From positions 36,214 to 43,987 of the forward strand of contig NHGV01000012.1 of the NCBI GenBank assembly GCA_002171085.1: a stretch of 7,774 nucleotides of DNA, in the 5' to 3' direction. Shown here in pieces: positions 1 through 5,187 of this stretch. The position numbers and the translations under genes are program-made. Origin of the DNA: Pelagibacteraceae bacterium TMED146 (lineage in GTDB: Bacteria; Pseudomonadota; Alphaproteobacteria; Pelagibacterales; Pelagibacteraceae). The notes under the pieces are model-generated. The model was not told the DNA's origin. It ran no database searches and was given only the letters and a program-made list of their open reading frames with translations. Positions within the stretch are counted from its first letter, which is position 1. Every line of letters begins with the position of its first letter.

Positions 1-467
1 TTTTTTTTTAAGGTTTTTAAAATCTCAATTAAATCTTTTTTTTTTAAACCGATACATCCCATTGTGCCTGTATAATTTTTTCTGGCTAAATGAATAAAGA
101 TTGCGCTACCTTTATTTTTTTTAACAGGTCTAATATTATAATTAATAACTATAATTATATTATAAAGATTATCCTTTCGAAAAAGCTTTTCTTTATTTTT
201 ATCATTTGTAAAAATTAGTTTATTATAAGATTTATTTTCAGAATCATCGCACCACGCCATATTCTTTTTGATAATGACTTTTTTTAGTTTGGTTTTTAGG
301 TTTTTAATTTTGTCTTTTCGATAAAACACATTTCCAAGAGAAAAAACTCCTGCAGGTGTTTTTTTATCACCTTCTCTTTTATTTTTAGTAATGCCGTGTT
401 TTCCTAAAGCACATTTATAAAGCTTTTTATTGTGCATAAGCGTACCGTTTTTATTTACTATAATCAT
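1..467 (-). CDS. L,D-transpeptidase-like protein, YkuD domain (3' end cut by window edge)
   Basis: Reading the minus strand from ATG at 467-465 gives 155 open codons that run off the left edge. The N-terminal half has a CALGKHGI segment, then KREGDKKTPAG (about residues 31-41), the usual start of the short COG3786-type YkuD proteins. W-C-D-D (71-74) and a K-G-S-A-I-F-I-H stretch follow. The putative catalytic site is H126 with G137-C138 in T-G-T-M-G-C-I-G-L; the Cys is the expected acyl-enzyme nucleophile. Family members form or edit 3-3 peptidoglycan cross-links, or attach peptides to them. An in-frame stop at 474-476 lies just upstream, so 467 is the longest start. By family length only a few C-terminal residues are missing. 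There is no signal peptide, so export, if it happens, is unexplained. The gene is divergent from the regulator at 489. Family assignment is firm; the exact reaction is inferred. Confidence 0.85.
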   Translation of the reverse strand, partial: MIIVNKNGTLMHNKKLYKCALGKHGITKNKREGDKKTPAGVFSLGNVFYRKDKIKNLKTKLKKVIIKKNMAWCDDSENKSYNKLIFTNDKNKEKLFRKDNLYNIIIVINYNIRPVKKNKGSAIFIHLARKNYTGTMGCIGLKKKDLIEILKTLKK

Positions 468-488
468 ATAAATTTATATTTTATCGTT
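468..488. promoter_or_regulatory. 21-nt divergent start-to-start spacer with a candidate -10
   Basis: Only 21 bases separate the ATG of the minus-strand transpeptidase from the preferred ATG of the plus-strand regulator. TATATT at 475-480 could be a plus-strand -10 box; it would place the transcript start within a base or two of the ATG at 489. No convincing -35 or Shine-Dalgarno is visible. Both promoters must overlap each other or lie inside the opposite gene, which suits shared control by the regulator. This is a weak call, because such AT-rich sequence yields -10-like hexamers by chance. Confidence 0.25.
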
Positions 489-1142
489 ATGCAAAATTAC
501 TCAATCATTACCGTAGGGTCACCTGTTTTTTTTGAGTGTATGCAGGAGCAGAAAACTGAGTATAACTTACAGAATCTCAAGAGTTTCAAGGAAGTTAAAG
601 AGATATTAAAAACCCCATTGATAGATATTTATGTATTCTTGTTTTTTGTTGATGATTTAGAAAAATTTGATTTGAAAGAATTAAAAAAAATTAAATACCC
701 AAAAATTTTTTTCTCTAAAAAAAGCGAAAATTTTAAAACTATTAAAAAAGATAGTGTGCTGAGCAGTTTTTTAGAGCTTCCTGTTAATTACCAAGATTTA
801 GAAAAAATTATTAAACTTGCGATTCTAAAATTTAAATTTTTATTCCAGTCTAAGGTAAAAATTGGAAAATATAATTTAGATAAAAATGAGAGAGCTATTT
901 CATATGGAAAAAAATCTGCAAAATTAACTGAAAGAGAATTGGATATCATTTTATATTTATCTGGTAAAAAAGAGGGGGCAACTAAGCAAGAAATTATGAA
1001 AGATATTTGGTCTCACCGAGAAGAGATTGATTCACATACTTATGAAACTCATCTTTATCGATTAAGGCAAAAATTACAAAGCAAACTTAGTGATAAAAAA
1101 TTTATTACGGTAGAAGATGGGAAATATTTCATTTCTTCATGA
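489..1142 (+). CDS. OmpR-type winged-helix DNA-binding regulator with degenerate receiver-like N-terminus
   Basis: The 217-residue protein ends in a trans_reg_C winged helix at about 124-215. L-T-E-R-E-L (146-151) begins helix 1, K-Q-E-I-M-K-D-I-W (166-174) forms helix 2, and H-T-Y-E-T-H-L-Y-R-L-R-Q-K-L (183-196) is the recognition helix, followed by a wing ending in G-K-Y-F. Residues 1-115 have receiver-like size and pattern, but no acidic pair follows the first strand (I-I-T-V-G-S), no Asp sits at the usual phosphorylation position, and L-P-V replaces the K-P-F motif near 97-99. Phosphorylation is therefore unlikely. An in-frame ATG at 432 would run back into the opposite transpeptidase gene, so I prefer 489, which begins right at the first beta strand. 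The stop overlaps the photolyase start (ATGA), implying co-expression; control of the neighbouring genes is inference. Confidence 0.85.
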   Translation: MQNYSIITVGSPVFFECMQEQKTEYNLQNLKSFKEVKEILKTPLIDIYVFLFFVDDLEKFDLKELKKIKYPKIFFSKKSENFKTIKKDSVLSSFLELPVNYQDLEKIIKLAILKFKFLFQSKVKIGKYNLDKNERAISYGKKSAKLTERELDIILYLSGKKEGATKQEIMKDIWSHREEIDSHTYETHLYRLRQKLQSKLSDKKFITVEDGKYFISS

Positions 1143-2623
1143 ATGATCTGTTTGTAGTTTTAGGTAATCAGCTTTTCCATCCTAAGTATTTCAAAGATTA
1201 CAAATCATCTTTATTTTTCTTGGCTGAAGACTTTGAGCTTTGTACATACGAAAAACATCACAAACAAAAAATTACATTTTTTCTGTCCTCGATGAGATCA
1301 TTTAAAGATGAGCTAGAACAGGTGGGTTGCAAAGTTATTTATCATAAAATTGAAGATAAAGAATTTAAAGACGATTATGTAAAAAAATTAGCAAACGTAA
1401 TAAAAAATAATAAAATTAAAAATGTTAATTTCTTTGAAATTGAAGATAAGCCTTTTGAAAAAAAAATTGTTTCATATCTTAAAAAGGAAAAAGTAGATTA
1501 TAAGATATTCAAAACACCCATGTTTCTAAGTAGTAGAGACGATTTTATAAGTTACCTTGGAAAATCTAAAAAACCTTTCATGGCTAATTTTTATAAAATT
1601 CAGAGAACAAAATTTAATATTTTAATGAATAAAGATGGAAGTCCAAAGGGTGGTAAATGGAGTTTTGATAGCGAGAATAGAAAAAAATTACCAAAAGATA
1701 TTAAATTACCTAAGCAACCAATTTTTAAGGAAACAGAGCACACAAAAAAATTAAAAAAAATTATAAATGAAAAATTCTCAAAGCATCCTGGTGATACTAA
1801 TCAATTTTGGATCGGAACAACACGAAAGGATGCAAAATTAGTTTTAGATAATTTTTTAAAAAATAAACTCAAATTATTTGGTGATTATGAAGATGCCGTT
1901 GACCAAAGAGATAATATTTTGTTTCATAGCGCTCTAAGTCCATTTATTAATAATGGTTTTATCACACCCCAAGAAGTTTTAGATGAATTAACCAAGTTTG
2001 AAAAAAAAGTGAGTATAAATTCTTACGAAGGTTATTTAAGACAGGTCATAGGATGGAGAGAGTTTATGCGGGGTATTTATCAAAGTTTTGATGATAAAAT
2101 GCAAAAATCAAATTTTTTTAATCATAAAAATAAGATGAAAAATTCTTGGTATGAAGGTACCACAGGTCTAGACCCATTAGATCATGCTATTAAAAATACT
2201 AAAGATTATGCATGGTCTCATCATATTGAAAGATTAATGATTTTATCAAATATCATGAATCTTTGTGAAATTGAGCCAAGACAAGTTTATAAATGGTTTA
2301 TGGAAATGTTTATGGACTCTTCGGAGTGGGTAATGTCACCCAATGTTTATGGCATGGGTTTATTTAGCGACGGAGGAACTTTTGCAACAAAGCCATATAT
2401 TTGTGGATCAGCTTACTTCCTTAAGATGATGGACTTTAAAAAAGGTCCTTGGTGTAAAATTATGGATGGCTTGTATTGGAGATTTATAGATAAAAATAAG
2501 AAATTTTTTCTTAAAAATCCACGTTTATCAATGATGGTCAGAATTTTAGAAAAAATGAAGCCAGATCGAAAAAAAGAAATTTTTTCAGCTGCAAATACAT
2601 TTATAAAATTAAATACGTTATGA
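1139..2623 (+). CDS. Photolyase/cryptochrome-family protein, PhrB (COG3046) type, lacking the C-x2-C cluster motif
   Basis: This 494-residue protein has the layout of the prokaryotic (6-4) photolyase or FeS-BCP family: an N-terminal alpha/beta domain (about 1-130) and a C-terminal helical FAD domain. FAD-domain hallmarks are F-G-D-Y-E-D-A (247-253), H-S-A-L-S-P-F (263-269), G-W-R-E-F-M-R-G (305-312), H-H-I-E-R-L-M (361-367), E-W-V-M-S-P-N-V-Y-G-M-G (396-407), S-D-G-G (410-413) and L-Y-W-R-F (445-449). Characterised members repair UV lesions using light and reduced FAD, and carry a [4Fe-4S] cluster on four Cys. Here C376 and C439 match the first and last ligands, but the segment with the middle C-x2-C is missing; M-M-D-F-K-K-G-P-W-C is direct. 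C422 is the only other nearby Cys. The start overlaps the regulator stop and the stop overlaps the arfA start. Repair activity is likely; lesion specificity is not visible. Confidence 0.9.
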   Translation: MNDLFVVLGNQLFHPKYFKDYKSSLFFLAEDFELCTYEKHHKQKITFFLSSMRSFKDELEQVGCKVIYHKIEDKEFKDDYVKKLANVIKNNKIKNVNFFEIEDKPFEKKIVSYLKKEKVDYKIFKTPMFLSSRDDFISYLGKSKKPFMANFYKIQRTKFNILMNKDGSPKGGKWSFDSENRKKLPKDIKLPKQPIFKETEHTKKLKKIINEKFSKHPGDTNQFWIGTTRKDAKLVLDNFLKNKLKLFGDYEDAVDQRDNILFHSALSPFINNGFITPQEVLDELTKFEKKVSINSYEGYLRQVIGWREFMRGIYQSFDDKMQKSNFFNHKNKMKNSWYEGTTGLDPLDHAIKNTKDYAWSHHIERLMILSNIMNLCEIEPRQVYKWFMEMFMDSSEWVMSPNVYGMGLFSDGGTFATKPYICGSAYFLKMMDFKKGPWCKIMDGLYWRFIDKNKKFFLKNPRLSMMVRILEKMKPDRKKEIFSAANTFIKLNTL

Positions 2624-2727
2624 AAAAAAGAAATCCTATTGCAGAGGATTTGAGATCACCAAAATATAAAAAAAGAATTGTTAAGCCTAAAAAAGGGAAA
2701 GGGAGTTTTAAACGTAAAAAAAAATAG
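2620..2727 (+). CDS. arfA: Alternative ribosome-rescue factor ArfA-like, 35 aa
   Basis: The small ORF starts at ATG 2620, overlapping the photolyase stop by 4 nt (ATGA), and ends at TAG 2725-2727. The protein begins M-K-K-R-N-P-I-A-E-D-L and has K-K-G-K-G-S-F-K-R-K (24-33) close to its C-terminus. It aligns without gaps, from my recollection, to the core of E. coli ArfA, including the shared N, L, P and R positions and the K-K-G-K-G-S-[YF]-x-R-K signature. ArfA enters the empty mRNA channel of ribosomes stalled on nonstop mRNA and recruits release factor RF2. This version stops just after the basic signature and lacks the longer tail of the enterobacterial protein. No Shine-Dalgarno is visible, so translation probably depends on coupling to the photolyase. 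High lysine content could suggest a ribosomal small protein instead, but the motif order favours ArfA. Confidence 0.8.
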   Translation: MKKRNPIAEDLRSPKYKKRIVKPKKGKGSFKRKKK

Positions 2728-2734
2728 TTTAAAA
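2706..2734. terminator. 8-bp inverted repeat over the arfA stop codon; possible (bidirectional) terminator
   Basis: TTTTAAAC at 2706-2713 is perfectly complementary to GTTTAAAA at 2727-2734, with a 13-nt A-rich loop. The arm begins inside arfA, the stop TAG lies in the loop and at the base of the second arm, and the plus strand continues with a T-rich run (2735-2745). The second arm also covers the end of the convergent DUF805 gene, so it could serve both transcripts. The stem is entirely A/T except for one C-G pair, so its strength is doubtful. Confidence 0.35.
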
Positions 2735-3652
2735 TTTATTGTTTTCTTTAACTGGCTTTGAAGCGAGCCAAATGATTAACGGGATTATTCCTATAACTGT
2801 TAAAGAAATTAACTGCCACCACCCAGATTTATTAACATCATGCAATCTTCTACATCCAGCAGCTATTGAAGGTAAAAAGGTTAACATTGAGAAAAACGCA
2901 TTAATAAAAAGTATTCCATCCGGATTTTTTCTAAAAATACTTACATCAATGAAATAGGTTAATACCGAAACAATAAAAGTAAATAAGTAGAAATACCAAT
3001 ATTCTTTTCTTTGTGCTCGTCCTTTGAAGGTACTATATTTTTTAAAACAAGTAATAGTTTGGTCTGTAAAATCAAAAACTTTTGGAAATTTTTTTACATA
3101 TTTTTTGTATTCATTTTTTTTAGTAGCAGCAACAAAGACTAAGATTAAAATTCCTGCTACAGTCAGTAGAAATAAATTGAACACTGTAAAATTATCGTCA
3201 TTTCTTCTTTTTTTGGTTTTTGGCTTATAGTAAGTTTTTGGTTTTGAGTATGTGCTTGGTTTTTGATTATATGTATTTTTTTTAACAACTGGTTTGCCGT
3301 ACTCACATTTAGAAAAACCACTTCCGGCAACGTCAAGATTTAGGTCACCAACATACATTTTTACTGACACTACACCAAAAGGTTTTAGATATTTTTTCAC
3401 CGTTTGTTCTTTCATGACTTTTTTGCCTTTCGACCAAAGACCTACGCTGTAAATTGTAATTTGCTTGTCAGTTTTATTTTTAAAGGTCCATTTTTGATAT
3501 TTGGCTCTTGATTTGCTAACTTGATAGTTTGATGAAAAATTCGATGTATAAAACCAAGTTCTATCCATGTCGTGACCACAATGATCAGCTAAACTGCCAG
3601 AAGTTAATTGGATAGAAAAAAATAAGAATAGAATAATTACTCTATTTTTCAT
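2729..3652 (-). CDS. Membrane protein: signal peptide, small extracytoplasmic domain and C-terminal DUF805
   Basis: The 307-residue protein starts with a hydrophobic signal sequence (about 5-22, cleavage plausible after S-L-A). An extracytoplasmic segment follows (23-150) with only two Cys, C25 and C116, which could form a disulfide. A basic, Tyr/Pro/Lys-rich linker (about 120-150, with repeated S-K-P-K-T and Y-K-P-K-T units) leads to a TM helix (about 155-175). The remainder is DUF805: F-K-G-R-A-Q-R-K-E-Y-W (209-219), helices near 221-238 and 247-265, G-C-R-R-L-H-D-V-N-K-S-G-W-W (266-279) and a final helix near 281-297. DUF805 is a membrane domain of unknown function usually found alone in short proteins. 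I do not recognise the N-terminal domain. It is convergent with arfA (1 base between the stops) and divergent from thiV. Role unknown; the domain order is clear. Confidence 0.85.
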   Translation of the reverse strand: MKNRVIILFLFFSIQLTSGSLADHCGHDMDRTWFYTSNFSSNYQVSKSRAKYQKWTFKNKTDKQITIYSVGLWSKGKKVMKEQTVKKYLKPFGVVSVKMYVGDLNLDVAGSGFSKCEYGKPVVKKNTYNQKPSTYSKPKTYYKPKTKKRRNDDNFTVFNLFLLTVAGILILVFVAATKKNEYKKYVKKFPKVFDFTDQTITCFKKYSTFKGRAQRKEYWYFYLFTFIVSVLTYFIDVSIFRKNPDGILFINAFFSMLTFLPSIAAGCRRLHDVNKSGWWQLISLTVIGIIPLIIWLASKPVKENNKF

Positions 3653-3658
3653 AACTTT

Positions 3659-3687
3659 AGTGTATCACTAATAGACTTTTTTGCCAA
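3659..3687 (-). promoter_or_regulatory. Candidate promoter of the DUF805 gene
   Basis: On the minus strand TTGGCA (3687-3682) and TACACT (3664-3659) are separated by 17 bases, matching the sigma-70 boxes at five and four of six positions. The predicted transcript start falls at or within a few bases of the ATG at 3652, which would make the mRNA nearly leaderless. No Shine-Dalgarno is seen. Confidence 0.4.
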
Positions 3688-3696
3688 AACCCTTTA

Positions 3697-3702
3697 TTTA
3701 AT
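3697..3702 (+). promoter_or_regulatory. Candidate -10 box for the thiV/TPP riboswitch transcript
   Basis: TTTAAT matches TATAAT at five of six bases. It would start transcription near 3709, exactly where the TPP aptamer begins, so that the RNA leader is essentially only the riboswitch. No good -35 lies at the right distance; TTGCCA at 3681-3686 is too close for this -10. The call rests mainly on position. Confidence 0.3.
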
Positions 3703-3709
3703 CTAACAG

Positions 3710-3780
3710 TTTTCAGGGGCGGCTTAGCCTGAGATGAACCCTTTAAACCTGATCCAGATAATGCTGGCGGAGGAAGAAAA
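3710..3780 (+). promoter_or_regulatory. TPP riboswitch (THI element) controlling thiV
   Basis: The conserved THI-box blocks are present in order. P1 is TTTTC (3710-3714) with GAAAA (3776-3780). P2 is GGGG (3716-3719) with the CCC near 3739-3741. P3 is very short, GGC/GCC. Next come the invariant CTGAGA (3729-3734) that recognises the pyrimidine of TPP, then ACCTGATC (3747-3754), P5 CCAG/CTGG (3754-3757 with 3764-3767) enclosing ATAATG, and GCGGAGGAA (3767-3775). The Shine-Dalgarno GGAGG (3769-3773) lies inside the aptamer, its AGG being the 3' arm of P4, and is 10 nt before the thiV ATG. There is no room for a separate expression platform. Ligand binding should hide the ribosome site and switch translation off when thiamin pyrophosphate is plentiful. 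Confidence 0.95.
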
Positions 3781-3783
3781 CAT

Positions 3784-5187
3784 ATGAACACGATTTTAAT
3801 TATTTCACTCTTTGTAGTTTGCTTAGGATTTATGTCCTTTGGTTATTATGTGTCTAGAGGAAAAATCTCACAGTCTGCTTTTTTAGTCAGTGACCGAAAC
3901 GTTAACGTCTTTGGATTAACTTTTAGTTTAACCGCATCTTGTTTTGGAATATGGATTTTAATTGGTCCAGCAGAAGCATCAACTTGGGGTGGAGTAGGGG
4001 CTGTCATTGGTTATGCGGCTGGTCAGAGTTTTGTATTTTTATATTTTTCTAAAATTGGAGAGAAAATTAGAAAAATTTTACCAAATGCTAAAAGTTTAAC
4101 CGAAGTTATTGAAAAGAGGTACGATCAAAAAGTTTTAAAATTAATTTTAATTTTAACGATACTTTATCTTTATGTTTATTTTTGTGCTGAAGTTACAGCA
4201 ATTTCAAAAGTTGTTAATTTAATTTTAGGCACTCCTTTATGGTTAACTGCAGCTTTGACTATTATCTCTACATTAATTTATTCGCTTAAAGGTGGATTAA
4301 AAATATCGATTATTACAGATAAACTTCAGTTCTGGATTATTATAATTTTCTTATTAATTATTTTTGTAATTTTAAACCAAAAAATAGATTTTCTTTCTCC
4401 AAGTTTGATTACAAGTAAATCTTCAAATTTAAGTATCGGCTTTGGAGGTTTTACTGCTGGTCTCACTTTTTTCATTGCTGTTTTTGCAACTAACTTATTT
4501 GATCAAGGGATTTGGCAAAGGGTTTATGCATCTAAGAATATTGAAGTCTTAAAAAAAGGTTTTACAGCAGCATATTGTATTGTTTTGATAACTATTTTAC
4601 TTTTAGGATTAGTTGGAATTTATGCTTCTCTAAATGGAAAGATAAAAGATCCAAGTACTATTATTTTTTCTTTATTAATAAATAAGGAGTACTTGTTATT
4701 AAATTTAGTTATCTTAATTTTATCATTAACATTGGTTTTAAGTAGTTTGGATTCTTTGATTGCAAGTGTTTCAAGTCTTTTTGTTATTCATTCAAATAAA
4801 TTTATTAAAAAGAAAAATATTAATAATTTTTATATTATTGGTGGTATGACTTTAGCAGGCTCTGCTTTTTATATTTCATCAAAAGGAATGAGTGTTTTGT
4901 ACCTTTTTTTACTAGCTGATTTATTATGTTGTGCTGCTGCAATTCCAATTTTTTATGGTTTTTATAATAAAAAAATTAAACATGATGATGTATTTAAAGC
5001 AATTATTTTTGGAATAACTTTGGGTTTATTATTATTTCCAAGTTTAGATTTTTCTAAAAGTTTATTAGTTGGAATTTTGTTTAATAAATCTATGTTCCCA
5101 GCAATAATTTCAAATTATTTATTATTCTGGTCTTTTATTGTAGCTTTATTTTCACCTATTATGTTTATTAAAAAAATTAATCGTTAG
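3784..5187 (+). CDS. thiV: Sodium:solute symporter (SSS family), ThiV type; probable thiamin-precursor transporter
   Basis: The 467-residue integral membrane protein has the length and roughly 12-13 hydrophobic segments of the SSS family. Family marks include the N-terminal G-x-x-S-A-F-L-V-S-D-R-N region (27-39), S-L-T-A-S-C-F-G (48-55), the D-Q-G-I-W-Q-R-V-Y-A-S-K segment (240-251), and S-S-L-D-S-L-I-A-S-V-S-S (320-331), where Ser/Thr residues build the sodium site in SSS proteins. The TPP riboswitch directly upstream links it to thiamin metabolism. In SAR11 such a riboswitch-controlled symporter was named thiV and proposed to import the pyrimidine precursor HMP (Carini et al. 2014), because these cells lack thiC. 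The substrate is thus inferred from regulation and prior work, not from binding residues. The start at 3784 is fixed by GGAGG 10 nt upstream. Its last 36 bp overlap the opposite hydrolase gene. Confidence 0.88.
   Translation: MNTILIISLFVVCLGFMSFGYYVSRGKISQSAFLVSDRNVNVFGLTFSLTASCFGIWILIGPAEASTWGGVGAVIGYAAGQSFVFLYFSKIGEKIRKILPNAKSLTEVIEKRYDQKVLKLILILTILYLYVYFCAEVTAISKVVNLILGTPLWLTAALTIISTLIYSLKGGLKISIITDKLQFWIIIIFLLIIFVILNQKIDFLSPSLITSKSSNLSIGFGGFTAGLTFFIAVFATNLFDQGIWQRVYASKNIEVLKKGFTAAYCIVLITILLLGLVGIYASLNGKIKDPSTIIFSLLINKEYLLLNLVILILSLTLVLSSLDSLIASVSSLFVIHSNKFIKKKNINNFYIIGGMTLAGSAFYISSKGMSVLYLFLLADLLCCAAAIPIFYGFYNKKIKHDDVFKAIIFGITLGLLLFPSLDFSKSLLVGILFNKSMFPAIISNYLLFWSFIVALFSPIMFIKKINR

Noticed and set aside
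1..50. T-runs at the left edge as a terminator or repeat
   Set aside because: They are lysine codons (AAA) of the minus-strand transpeptidase C-terminus.
435..437. Internal ATG as transpeptidase start
   Set aside because: The ATG at 467 keeps the extra N-terminal strand (I-I-V-N-K-N-G) seen in the family.
432..488. N-terminal extension of the regulator from ATG 432
   Set aside because: It would overlap the start of the divergent transpeptidase gene and adds 19 residues unlike any domain; the ATG at 489 begins exactly at the first predicted beta strand.
540..542. Later ATG as regulator start
   Set aside because: It would remove the first beta strand of the N-terminal domain and has no better ribosome site.
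2739..2957. Plus-strand ORF of 72 codons
   Set aside because: It lies wholly antisense to the DUF805 domain coding sequence and shows no recognisable protein features.
3024..3230. Plus-strand ORF of 68 codons
   Set aside because: Antisense shadow of the DUF805 protein's middle region; its hydrophobicity mirrors the opposite strand's Lys-rich codons.
3681..3686. TTGCCA as the -35 of thiV
   Set aside because: At 17-base spacing the -10 would be TAACAG, a poor match, and the better TTTAAT is only 10 bases away.
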